Made by a program: the position numbers and the translations under genes. Below are positions 28,598 through 38,443 of a stretch of 64,000 nt of DNA, piece by piece. Source of the stretch: Trichomonas vaginalis G3. Its lineage: Eukaryota; Parabasalia; Trichomonadida; Trichomonadidae. Numbering within the stretch: position 1 is the stretch's first letter; every line of letters starts with the position of its first letter. The stretch is from assembly GCF_026262505.1 (NCBI RefSeq), contig NC_067205.1:24275585-24339584 (forward strand), written 5' to 3'. The notes under the pieces were generated by a model. The model was given only the letters and a program-made list of their open reading frames with translations. It made no database searches and was not told the origin of the DNA.

Positions 28598-29125
28598 ATG
28601 GTAGCTTGGGCAGCTTTAGGCGCAATGGGAACAAAAGCATTAGCATTTGGAGCAAAAGCACTTGGAGCTTATGACGCAGTAAATAAAATGAGTGGAGGAA
28701 GGGTTTCGAAGACATTAGATGCAAATAAAGGGAAGATTGGAGGCTGGGTTGCAAAGAAGTTAAGATTAAATAAAATCGGGCTCATAAATAAAGCATCCAA
28801 TTTGGTTGTGACTGAGTCAGAAAATGCTTTAGGAAAGGACGATGAGTTTGCAAAACACGCAAAAGACTTTAATGACCAGATGAAAGGTGAAACAATGCAT
28901 TTAAATAGAGTCGATGGAACTAAAGAAAATGTTTCTTCTCCACCAGTAGTTCTTCCGTATGGTCCCTATGGAATGTATGGAAACCCTTACGAAAGACCAT
29001 TTGACCCATTGACTGGTGGAAGTAATTGGTATCATTATGGACGAAGAAGAAAGACAGTCAAGTTGGAGACAGACGTGAAGAAAGCAACTAAAAAGAAACC
29101 AAGGAAGAGAGTTATAAAGCAATGA
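28598..29125 (+). CDS. Hydrophobic-amphipathic basic protein, pVI-like in style
   Basis: 175 residues. The start is Ala/Gly-rich and hydrophobic (WAALGAMGTKALAFGAKALG), the middle carries GGWVAKKLRLNKIGLINKAS, then a Tyr/Pro-rich segment and a strongly basic tail (KKATKKKPRKRVIKQ). This layout recalls small membrane-active or DNA-binding minor capsid proteins such as adenovirus pVI, but no homology is shown. ATG abuts the previous stop. The 3' end enters the right inverted repeat. Confidence 0.6.
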   Translation: MVAWAALGAMGTKALAFGAKALGAYDAVNKMSGGRVSKTLDANKGKIGGWVAKKLRLNKIGLINKASNLVVTESENALGKDDEFAKHAKDFNDQMKGETMHLNRVDGTKENVSSPPVVLPYGPYGMYGNPYERPFDPLTGGSNWYHYGRRRKTVKLETDVKKATKKKPRKRVIKQ

Positions 29126-29784
29126 ATTCAACAGGGTGAAAAAACAGGTGAAAAAAGAGGTGAGATCTCACCACTTCACCTAAATTTATTTTTGTGCTAT
29201 GTTTTCATACGTGTGAGGGTGGTGATATCATTAATTTTTAAGTTTATTTTTTATTTTATTTTTTATTTTTATTTGGATGTAAATGACGAAAACTATTGAG
29301 ATAACAAACTACAACGGTCATGAGTTCAAGAATTTGTTCTTCGTTCCTCGTGAAAATACATTCTATCAGATACGAGGGAGAAAGGGTAAAATTAGTTTGA
29401 GCGTTTATGAAGGAATGAAGAATGGAAAGTTTATACAAGCATACGATACAAACGGTAAGCGTGTTTCATTAGCTTTGTCAAAACTTACTAACATTTATTT
29501 TGACAGTGATTTTGACCTATATGAAGAAGAAAGTGAGTCAGAAGATTATGAGCTGTTATGTGAAGCACAGCAATGGGAGGAGTTGCAATACTTTTGTAAG
29601 TGAGAACGTTTATTTTTTACATTAGTGAGGTGAAGTGGTTGGCGGCTTTGTAAATATTTAAGGTTAAGTTAGTGTTGTCGTTTGTGTTGTAAAATATACG
29701 TTAACGATTTTGTAAAGTGTCAAAACCGCTAAGTGGTGTACGGAGGCGCGCAGTGCCACAGTACACGACTTACCCATACTAACT
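29101..29784. repeat. Right terminal inverted repeat of element 1
   Basis: 684-base inverted partner of 8200-8883. Carries the second copy of the 106-residue gene and the palindromic module at 29134-29182. Ends ACTAACT, followed by the target duplication GATAT. Confidence 0.92.
29283..29603 (+). CDS. Inverted-repeat-encoded 106-residue protein, right copy
   Basis: Identical to the protein of 8381-8701 and likewise read outward. Keeps the element-1-specific residues (SVYEGMKNG, LTNIYFDSD), whereas both element 2 copies have SVYDYKHNG and LTGINYDSD, showing that the arms of one element evolve together. Confidence 0.7.
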   Translation: MTKTIEITNYNGHEFKNLFFVPRENTFYQIRGRKGKISLSVYEGMKNGKFIQAYDTNGKRVSLALSKLTNIYFDSDFDLYEEESESEDYELLCEAQQWEELQYFCK

Positions 29785-29789
29785 GATAT

Positions 29790-30172
29790 AATAGAATTGA
29801 ATAAGAAATCGTTAAATTTATTATCCAACATCTCCCCAAGATACAATGTCCAATCATTTGTAAACGAAGAATATTACAAAATATCATCGAAATAACAATA
29901 ATTCTTTTTGCTATAGTTTTATTCTTTCTGTCATAGCAAATTTCTATTATAATATTGAACTCTTTATTGAAATATCAGTTTGTTAATACTTAGATGCCTT
30001 ACAAAGAAAACCTATTTCGAAATTAAGAGCCATGTTCCCGATATTATTGCATTACTATATCAGTACTAATTATTTAAATTCACTGTAACAAATACGAACT
30101 CTTTGAAAATTAAATTGAGAAATCAAGCCGCATCATCTTTTGAATATAAAGTTTTTCATATTTCAATTGATA
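29790..30172. other. Host AT-rich DNA right of element 1
   Basis: No gene recognised. The first 95 bases are open in one frame and, across the pre-insertion target, would continue for about 50 codons with DNA left of the element; too short to call. Confidence 0.4.
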
Positions 30173-31696
30173 TTAAGGCTCCGGTCCTGCGTGATTACTG
30201 CATATAGTTAGGACGAGTGTCTAATAAGGAGTAAAAATATACCAATAGATTGCACATATACCAATATTTTGTAAAAATTAAATATTATCTATTTTTAAAA
30301 TTTTCGAATTTGAGTATATTATCGTTTTAAACATGATATATACTAACTTTACTATTTGATATATGATAAATAATGATATTTTAAAAATTGAAAATTTGGA
30401 TTTTTAAATTTGCAAAGTATATAGTATAGTAAATTCATAAATGAGTATAATGTGCCCAATTATAACAATTTTCAATCATTTGATAATTCTATGACTATGG
30501 ATTTTTGGACTTCTAATTAAAATAATGTCACTTTTTAATATATTGAGTTTAAGGTTTAAATTTAATTTAAAAAATCGATTTGTTTATACATATTGGAAAG
30601 GAATTTTTTGATAATATCTTTTGTATATTAATACATTATGACTTATAGTATGTCACCATAATATAAGTTCAAATTTTTATCATGCACATCAATATAAAAT
30701 TGTAATTCAAAAAACACCTACTTCTATCGTCAAAAATACTCTCAATTTGAAAAAATACATCAAAAATATCAAATTTGCAAACCTAATTCTTCGAAATACC
30801 GAAGAAGGTAGAATATACAAATAGTGTCGACAGAAACTATATAATTTTCTTTACAAATTGTCGAAGGGGAACTGAGAGTTTTTTCTTATACGTTGAATTA
30901 TAAATCAAATTATTGAATGGATTTTTGGAAAATTGAATACTCAATTATCGAAAAACCGTTTTGACAAAAAGTGATTAATACAATATTGTTGCCTATATTA
31001 AGTAATTATCATATATGATTTTTATTATCATATCAATTAATCGTGCATGAAGTTATTCTCGACGCAAAAATCGTTTTTTATAGGGGTCTTGCAAATCTAA
31101 TTCTTCTTTCATATATTTTTTTAGAAGCAAACTCACTATATCAAAATAAACTTTAGTTGCATTCTAACAATTTGTCGAAGGGGAACTGAGAGTTTTTTCT
31201 TTATTATCAAGATATGACAAAAAATGTTAATATACAATTTTTAATATTCGACATATATAGCGATAATGTAACATTATATGATTTTATTATATTATGATAG
31301 CATATATAAACCTTATCATATTATTAAAACTTTCACAAATCAAAAATATCTAGATTCTGTCAAAAAGTGATTTGTCAGATTTTTTCAAAAAAACAAATTA
31401 CTCATCTAGAAGAGATTGTAAATCAAGTTTACTAATAACAATATAATGTATCACTAATATGCTATAAAATGTCGTGGACTTTTTTGATTATAAATAGTTT
31501 TACCGGTCAAAGTTGAAATTTGTCAAAATACCGAATTCTCAGATAAGATGAACTATAATAGTAATACTCAGTTTAAATATACTATACTATAGTGTATTAC
31601 ATAATGATATTATGTACTAAAATAAAAGTATCAAAAACTCATATTGGTGGAGATATTAAAACTTTTAAAATTGAGAGGGTGGGACCGGAGCCTTAA
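30173..31696. mobile_element. TTAA-flanked 1.5-kb non-autonomous transposon
   Basis: Starts TTAAGGCTCCGGTCC and ends with the exact inverse, so it has 15-base terminal inverted repeats including TTAA at both ends. The interior is very AT-rich and noncoding, with one roughly 35-base stretch (around GAAGGGGAACTGAGAG) present twice in direct orientation, near 30855 and 31170. A different family from the 1.05-kb element by its ends, but with the same target preference. Confidence 0.75.
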
Positions 31697-31773
31697 ACAA
31701 TTGATGAATGCTTTCGTTAATAATGGTCTTTAATTACAATTTTTTGATTATATAAATTCATAAATCATGAATA

Positions 31774-32783
31774 TTAACGCCTTCGTCTAAAGGAAAATTG
31801 ATGATATAAATCAAAAGCAGATCTCATAGGCTTTTTATCTAAAATAGGAAGCTCTGTTTCACACAGATATGATGAAAAGTGAGAAAGATTATGAATAGAA
31901 TATATATTTTGAACATATTTGTTGTAACTGATTTTTTTACCTATTATTCTGTCACAGAAAGAATCTTTAACTGTAATTGAACCAGAATATATGAAAAATT
32001 CTAATCCTGATCCTGTGTTTCCAAGAAATGAACAGTTTTCAATATGAACAGTTGATGTCCATGCATAGAATGTTCCCAAATCAGATTTTTTGTGTTCATT
32101 ATTCAAAACATTACAAAAATTAAAATTATAGTTACCCCAACTTAATTTAAAAAAATTATAATTTGATGTTGTGTTACAAAATGATGAATATGTTACATTA
32201 CTTAGACTATTTGGATATCTTAGAAGTATTCCTGAGTCCCATGCTTCACAGAAACTTGTGTTGATTGATTTAACTTCAATATTTCCATACCAAAGATAAT
32301 TTGTAGAAAATTTTTCTAAATTTCCGCATTCATAAAAAGAACTTTCATAAAGATAATTTTTATTATTTGATTCACAACTAATTCAACATATGAATGATGT
32401 CCTTCTTGAGAGTTTGTTTTTGATTTGTAGCCACATGTTCGGTATTGGACAATCGAACTATCACAGGAAAAGTAGAGAGATCCACCTTCCGTATTACTGC
32501 TGCAGTCATTAAATGAACAATCAGAGTTAAGAAACTTTTTTTGAATTAAAATAAATGGCACTATTAGTTGTAATGGTGATGAATATACAGTTATATAAGA
32601 AGCATTCATTTTTTGTTGATCTTGAACGTTTGTACCTTGAATTGGTTCTGAATTAGGTGGAGTATTGTAAAAGAGTTCCCAAACATTATTAGGTGATTGA
32701 TCAAAGTGTAAATTATTCATAGTTGATGTGTGTTTTGATACTGTTATCTGAAAATCGTGATTGAATTTCATTGTTTTCATCAA
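31774..32783 (-). pseudogene. Pmp-like beta-helix surface protein gene, frameshifted
   Basis: Host gene with the repeat style of trichomonad polymorphic-membrane-like proteins: NDCSSNTEGGSLYFSC near the start, then IENCSFLGNTGSGLEF and GSITVKDSF, which form turns of a right-handed beta-helix. The first part (32316-32783) and last part (31774-32106) are in different frames; the frame changes once, near 32380, after GHHSYVELV, and the sequence between is open in the second frame. The end is LYHQFSFRRRR, with no membrane span. It is an old or recently damaged member of a large family, with another fragment at 7790-7910. Confidence 0.65.
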
Positions 32784-32795
32784 AAAAATGAATCG

Positions 32796-32830
32796 TTATT
32801 TGACATTTCAATGATGTAAATGTCAAATAA
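32796..32830. repeat. 13-bp inverted repeat upstream of the Pmp-like gene
   Basis: TTATTTGACATTT pairs perfectly with AAATGTCAAATAA across 9 bases, directly 5' of the Pmp-like gene start. Could be a regulatory site; nothing more can be read. Confidence 0.5.
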
Positions 32831-34406
32831 TGCCGATTCATTTGAATCTTATATTCAAGTTATGAAATTTTGATTCTTTTAGCTGTCATCAGCATTTTAA
32901 CAGCTAGTGCATGGAAACAATGATGTAAATCATTCTAATCTTATATAAAAACATCGATTTTGCTGATTAAATTTTTGGATTTCGTAATAAAATGATCAAT
33001 ATTGTAAATAATTAAAGCTATTGTACTTACACATGATTTGTATATTATAAAATGTATGAAATATCGACTTAATTCGCTTGAAAATTTGAAATAGGGAGAA
33101 TCTTTATATAAAACGCCTAATATCTAACAATTATTACATTAAATGAATACTTAAATTTGAGTAATCGATGATTTATATGAATTCTCTGGTCTGAATAAAG
33201 AATATCGAAAATTAGTTTGATTTTGGGGTTGTTTTGATAGTATTGTCAAATGTAATGATGTAAAAACATGAATTTATTAGTAAATACATGCTCGTGTTTG
33301 AGTAAAAATAGATATTTGTTGTTGTGAAATAAGTATTTGATTTCTTGTAAATCTTGAATGAAAACAATAAGTTCGTATCAATGGGAAAATCGAATATGTA
33401 GCTATTTAATTTGTATCAAAAGAATTTTTTAATGAGAATTTAAATTTCGAAGAAATTTGTTATGTATCGTTGAGTTTTGTAATTAAAACTGATATGTTAA
33501 TGATGTGATTTGCTTTTTTAAAACATTTATTAGTCTTGATGAAATAATTTTTCTTTTGGTTAAACATTTCTTCTGAGTTTGCTAATAAAGACGGAGTCCT
33601 TTGTGAATGTGACATAGGCGCCGAGAACCGTATGCACAAAAACTCTTATTGGGTGTCTTGTCTTTAGATATTCTTTCAAAAATATGCCAAATTTGATTGA
33701 TGATTTCTAAAAAAGTAATCTAATCATCTGATGCCATTAATTGTATTTAGAAAAAAAATTCGTTCTTTTAATTTTTTAAGAGTATCACAGCAGATGATTA
33801 ACTTTCCTTGATTTACGATACAACTAATTCACCAAATGCAGAAGTGCAATCGAATACAAACAATCGAATCTCCTAATTGATGAATCAAATAGTCCATTTT
33901 TCATTGAATTATTTAATCAAATCGTCTCTAATCATAGCAATCCTCCAAAATCAATCAGTAGTACACATGTTATCTTTGATCAATTCTTACGTTATAAAGA
34001 GAAGAGCACATTTATATGATCTCAAGTATATTTTTGATTTTTTTTTACAAATCTTGTCAATAAGACATTTGAAGTTGTTACCGATACAGTTACATAATTT
34101 TGAGATACAAATTCACCGCGCAATATTATTTTATTAAACTAAAACAGAGATAATTTTCTAAAAATTTAAATCATACATTGATCAGTACCTTGTAGAAGAT
34201 ACACATATTGATTTCAAATTCGTATGCATTGAAATGTTCGACGACATTTACACTGTTCGTTTTGAACCTATAATTATTCCATTTATAGTTGAAATGACAA
34301 AAATTTACCACATCAAGATAAGCGATGATACAATCGAATTGATCTCACATTTCAGCATGATACAAATATCAATAATATGTAAACTAAAAAAACATTATTG
34401 ATATAC
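32831..34406. other. Host DNA with decayed coding debris
   Basis: Mostly AT-rich, no intact gene. On the plus strand about 33870-34380 keeps short protein-like stretches in changing frames (SPFFIELFNQIVSNHSNPPK, STHVIFDQFLRYKEKSTFI, then THIDFKFVCIEMFDDIYTV and FIVEMTKIYHIKISDDTIE), which look like a broken host gene of unknown family. A 86-codon frame at 33877-34137 is not convincing as a gene. Confidence 0.4.
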
Positions 34407-35455
34407 TTAAGGGTGCACCCGTATGTACGTTTATTTGAGAGGAGGAGGATTACCCTCTCAATTTTGAGGGATTCGTTAGTTTATTTTCTCGATGAATATG
34501 CAATAAAATTTGATTTTTACCTTATCAATATACTTCATATAATATACACATGTTCATGTAAAAACTTTTTTCCAAAATCCTCAGGAATTAAGGGATTTTT
34601 GAATTTTAAGAATTTTTTTTCGAATTTTTTCGAAAAAAAATATTTTCAGAACAGCCTTAACGGCTAAGATTTAGGAACAATGTTAAGTATCAAAAAGAAA
34701 GGAGGTCTGATATAGACAACATATATCGTTGAAGTTGAAAAAATCTCTAATATTTGAGCCCAAAATTTCAAATTTTAATTTTTTGAAAAAAGAGGCCACC
34801 CGTATGTACGTTTATTTGAGAGGAGGAGGATTATATTTTTGAAAGGGTGAAACATTATGAATATGTTAATTATATAATAATATGTATTATTATAAAAAAG
34901 AAAAAATAAAGCACGTTAAAATTTTTCTTTCTTGATTTTTTACAAAATCTACTTAGAATTATGCAAAATATGACTAAATAATTATAAATTTCAAGTTAAA
35001 TTTTAATTTTGATAAATAATTTAAATTTCAAAATATCAAGTTCAGTTCGACTATGTATGTAGTAATTCCTCAATAAAGTGCCAAAACCCTATTAAAATAT
35101 ATGAACATTTTCAACATTTTAATGTTTTTATTTAAAAATTTGTTGGAATATGAGCTTCAAACAATTATTATGTAAATAAAAATAATTAAATATATGTATT
35201 TATTCGTATTACAACCGTAGTAAGTCGATTCTTCCTTTCTTCTACTGAGTTTTGAATTTGATTTCGAATTGTAAAGAGATTCAAAGGGAAAATACTAGCG
35301 GATAAAAACTACCTCCATGAAAGGGTCATAATGGAGTCAAGTTGTATTTTTTGATATTTTTTTGCTTTTCGAGCCTAAATAGGTAGCCAAGATAATGCCT
35401 AAAAATAAGGTTCTAAATTCTGAAGTTTACATGATCCTCTCGTGTGCACCCTTAA
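34407..35455. mobile_element. TTAA-flanked non-autonomous DNA transposon, copy B (1.05 kb)
   Basis: Ends TTAAGGGTGCACCCG and the inverse of TTAAGGGTGCACACG. Nearly identical to 5712-6756 in the same orientation. An internal repeat of the first 40 or so bases lies near 34797. Noncoding. The close match of the two copies points to recent movement. Confidence 0.82.
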
Positions 35456-35785
35456 ATACTATCACCTATAATAATCTACGATTACGATTAACAGATTTTT
35501 TCTGAATTGAATTTATAAATTATAGTTTTCGGTATAATACTTACATATTATGCAATATTATTTTTTTTATCAAATCCGAACATCCCTTTTGAATAATTTA
35601 CATGAGTTTTACAGTATTCATTTTGTATGAAAATTTTATATATGAATGAGGACCACTTGAAAACTAGATATAAATTCTCCATATTTCAAGAATTCATTGA
35701 TTTTCAATTATTTGTAATCAAAAACAAAAAAATCTATTCAAATTTGAATATGACGATATTTGTTTGTCAATTCATTTTTACTTAA
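35456..35785. other. Upstream region of the giant secreted-protein gene
   Basis: AT-rich, noncoding, between the TTAA element and the gene start. Contains the initiator-like TCATTT at 35772-35777. Confidence 0.5.
35772..35777 (+). promoter_or_regulatory. Initiator-like motif TCATTT
   Basis: Perfect match to the trichomonad TCA-Y-T/A initiator, with its A at 35774, 12 bases before the ATG at 35786. Confidence 0.6.
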
Positions 35786-37231
35786 ATGATTTCTTTTCTT
35801 CTTGCTTTGGCAGATTCATCATCTGTCCAAATCGAGAAATCAGAATACACATACTACTTTAGAAAGACTAATTACTTAAATTCTAAAGGCAATGTTCTGC
35901 CTACAACATTTATTGATAAAGGTATTCAATGTGCAGTAAATGTAAATGGCGACACACATTACACTACAAATACTGAAGACTTTGCAGTGTCCGGCTTATA
36001 TTTATCTTATGAAACTTATGCAACAGATGACAGCGGAAATTTCATAATTAAGATCGAAAATATTAACCAAGAAGATGTAACATTTAAGTTTGGATGCACA
36101 ATTGATCCAGCCTGGCTTGATACTGATATCTACTCACCTTTTGGTGAATCAAATAACTATATTTATCCAATCAAAGATTCAAGCGCGAAACCTAAGTCAT
36201 TTTATGTCACAAATCCCACAGACAGCCATAAGGACAATAAGATGACCATAAATCTTCGTGATTCAATAAATTACATTCCTCCTGATCATTCTTGGTATGG
36301 CGTTGTTAACTTACCAGATAATGAATATCCAAATAGGATATGGTATAAATTTGATGGCGAACCTCAACCATTTGTCCAAAAAGGCGATATTGAAGCTTGC
36401 TGGCATTGGAATTCCAGAACATTATCTCCAGGTGAAGTTGTCAAATATGGCTTTAGCATTAACTTCCTTTACGAACATACTCTTAGAGTTAGTACCCCAC
36501 TCGAGAGGAAGAGCATTACAGCACTCGCAGATCAGCCACTAGATTTCATTATCCAATCAGAAGCATTGATGTCAACGAACACATATGTTCTTAAGAGATC
36601 AATTGATAATGGACCATATGAAACAATTAAAACAATTACAAATCCACCATATTACATTGATAGAGAGACACAATCATTCCCAGCCCAACCGCTATCTAAG
36701 AAAAATCTCAAATATCAACTATTCCAATCAGGTTCATCCAATGATTCAATGATCTTTAATTTTGACATTGTTTACACAATGCATCCATCTATCATATGGC
36801 AACAGCCAAATAAGTACATATTCTACTCCTCAGATGTAATTAAATTCACAGATTTGCTTGTAAAGACTGACTCTGACGTAAAAGTTACCAAACTTTTGGT
36901 TAATTCCAAAGGAGAAGCAGTTATTAGAGAAACAACACCTTTAACCGCCCCAGTTAAAAATGTAAAGAATTATATTGACATGCCTGATTATACAATCGAT
37001 ACATCAAAACTCAAATCTGATCATTATAAGCTTTTCATCAGATGCATTTCAGAATACGGCATGACTGATGAAACGCCTTTGGAATTCGAATTTGATGTCA
37101 GGCAGCCAAAGTTAGTATACATATCATGGGTACGGCGGCACTGCGCGCCTCCTTACCCAATACTTGTGAATTTGACACTTTACGAAACCGTTAACGTATA
37201 TTTTACAACACAAACGACAACACTAACTTAA
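35786..37231 (+). CDS. Giant secreted Ig-like-repeat protein, 5' part cut by Polinton 2
   Basis: The host portion runs to 37109 (about 441 residues); the frame then reads about 40 residues of Polinton inverted repeat before ending at 37231. MISFLLALADS is a short signal peptide. The rest is rich in Ser, Thr, Asp and Tyr with beta-sandwich spacing, and its last host residues, EFEFDVRQP, match the domain-border motif F-x-VRNxP seen many times in the 3' part. Removing the element and one GCCAA copy gives an uninterrupted host frame (RQP then TVIRD). It is likely a cell-surface or secreted adhesin-like protein, now truncated on this chromosome copy. Confidence 0.8.
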   Translation: MISFLLALADSSSVQIEKSEYTYYFRKTNYLNSKGNVLPTTFIDKGIQCAVNVNGDTHYTTNTEDFAVSGLYLSYETYATDDSGNFIIKIENINQEDVTFKFGCTIDPAWLDTDIYSPFGESNNYIYPIKDSSAKPKSFYVTNPTDSHKDNKMTINLRDSINYIPPDHSWYGVVNLPDNEYPNRIWYKFDGEPQPFVQKGDIEACWHWNSRTLSPGEVVKYGFSINFLYEHTLRVSTPLERKSITALADQPLDFIIQSEALMSTNTYVLKRSIDNGPYETIKTITNPPYYIDRETQSFPAQPLSKKNLKYQLFQSGSSNDSMIFNFDIVYTMHPSIIWQQPNKYIFYSSDVIKFTDLLVKTDSDVKVTKLLVNSKGEAVIRETTPLTAPVKNVKNYIDMPDYTIDTSKLKSDHYKLFIRCISEYGMTDETPLEFEFDVRQPKLVYISWVRRHCAPPYPILVNLTLYETVNVYFTTQTTTLT

Positions 37232-37635
37232 CCTTAAATATTTACAAAGCCACCAACCACTTCACCTCACTAATGTTTTCACAAACGACTTCACTAATGT
37301 AAAAATAAACGTTCTCACTTACAAAAGTATTGCAACTCCTCCCATTGCTGTGCTTCATATAACAGCTCATAATCTTCTGACTCACTTTCTTCTTCATATA
37401 GGTCAAAATCACTGTCATAGTTTATACCTGTAAGTTTTGACAAAGCTAATGAAACACGCTTACCGTTTGTATCATATGCTTGTATAAACTTTCCATTATG
37501 CTTGTAGTCATAAACGCTCAAACTAACTTTACCCTTTCTCCCTCGTATCTGATAGAATGTATTTTCACGAGGAACGAAGAACAAATTCTTGAACTCATGA
37601 CCGTTGTAGTTTGTTATCTCAATAGTTTTCGTCAT
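37110..37635. repeat. Left terminal inverted repeat of element 2
   Basis: 526-base inverted partner of 58317-58842; the repeat stops at the start codon of the 106-residue gene. The outermost 90 bases differ from element 1 except for shared blocks such as GGCGCGCAGTGCC (read on the opposite strand), showing that the two elements belong to different end types. Confidence 0.9.
37315..37635 (-). CDS. Inverted-repeat-encoded 106-residue protein (element 2, left)
   Basis: Same family as 8381-8701, with the element-2 version of two short segments (SVYDYKHNG, LTGINYDSD). The ATG at 37635 is preferred over an in-frame one three codons earlier, because the inverted repeat and homology begin there. Confidence 0.7.
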   Translation of the reverse strand: MTKTIEITNYNGHEFKNLFFVPRENTFYQIRGRKGKVSLSVYDYKHNGKFIQAYDTNGKRVSLALSKLTGINYDSDFDLYEEESESEDYELLYEAQQWEELQYFCK

Positions 37636-37682
37636 TACATCCAAATAAAAATTTTCAGTAAAAATAAAACTAATGAAATATT

Positions 37683-37924
37683 TTATTCCTCACTGTCGTC
37701 TGCTTTCTCCAACTCTTCTAACTTCTTCCTAAGTTTAGCAATGTTGTCCTCATGAAGTTTAATCTTCCTTAATATACCTTCTCTATCTAATGGTTGTTTT
37801 ATCTTTCTAAACTGAACTCTACCATCCTTCATAGTATGAATGTAAAAACCTTCTGGAATAGTTCCGATTTAATGTATTCTACCAAAAACTTTTGTTTCAT
37901 TGCTTCAGTGACTTTAGTCGTCAT
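37683..37924 (-). pseudogene. Coiled-coil FYV-KDGR protein gene, broken (element 2)
   Basis: Counterpart of 8867-9103 with the same KDGRVQFRKIKQPL motif and heptad tail. It has a different 3' end that matches the capsid gene's 3' end, a sign of local recombination. Broken. Confidence 0.55.
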
Positions 37925-37972
37925 TTTACTCTAAATAAAATGTTCAAATAAAATAAAAATAACGTTATTTTT

Positions 37973-38413
37973 TCAGTAAGGAAACGCAGGAGTTTTACGA
38001 TTTATTTGAGGAGTAGGTTCTGGTTTAAATGTTGGAGTCGGTTTAGGAGTTGACTTTTGAACAGGAGTTTGTACTTCCATAGGTTCAGGAGTCATTGAAG
38101 GTTTTGCTTGTGAAGGTGTTGGAGTTTGTTTAACTTCAGCTACTTCAGTATTATTTACAACATTTGCTTTATTTCTTTTCAACATCATAACTGCTCCTGC
38201 TGTAGCTAGCAAACCTAGTGGGAGACCATATTTTATATAAGGACTTGACCAAATGCTATTTTTGACAGGAGCTGGTGGAACACCTAACCTTGGTGAGACT
38301 GCTCTTTGCCATTGTGCAGCTCGTAAGAAATATTCAATAGGTGCTCCATAATCGTTTGGTAAAGTTTGTTTCATAGATGGTGAAGGTTCACGAGAGCTTG
38401 ATGAAGAACTCAT
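37973..38413 (-). CDS. Single-span membrane protein, Pro/Thr-rich tail (element 2)
   Basis: 146 residues, whole. Identical in layout to 9152-9622 but with about ten fewer residues in the TPTPS-type repeats. The membrane span is unchanged. Confidence 0.6.
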   Translation of the reverse strand: MSSSSSSREPSPSMKQTLPNDYGAPIEYFLRAAQWQRAVSPRLGVPPAPVKNSIWSSPYIKYGLPLGLLATAGAVMMLKRNKANVVNNTEVAEVKQTPTPSQAKPSMTPEPMEVQTPVQKSTPKPTPTFKPEPTPQINRKTPAFPY

Positions 38414-38443
38414 TTATAAGCTTTAAAAATAAACGTTCATCCT

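Larger units (their letters stand above)
8200..29784 (-). mobile_element. Maverick/Polinton element 1 (21.6 kb)
   Basis: Starts AGTTAGTAT and ends with its inverse. It is flanked by the 5-bp target duplication GATAT (8195-8199 and 29785-29789), and has 684-bp terminal inverted repeats that look identical. Contents are those of a Maverick/Polinton: protein-primed family B polymerase, rve integrase, FtsK/A32-type ATPase and double-jelly-roll-type capsid protein, plus a fibre protein, three related putative virion proteins, KilA-N and cargo genes. About eight reading frames are broken and the rest look whole. Intact ends, target duplication and matching inverted repeats suggest a young insertion. 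The strand given is that of polymerase, integrase and capsid genes. Termini with AG/CT and 5-6-bp duplications are usual for the family. Confidence 0.95.

Noticed and set aside
29664-29846. Small frames crossing the element ends
   Set aside because: They are readings of the inverted repeat into flanking DNA, without homology or conservation.
8167-29900. A host gene of about 50 codons interrupted by Polinton 1
   Set aside because: Across the target site the frame is open into DNA right of the element, but it is short, lacks a motif and may be chance.
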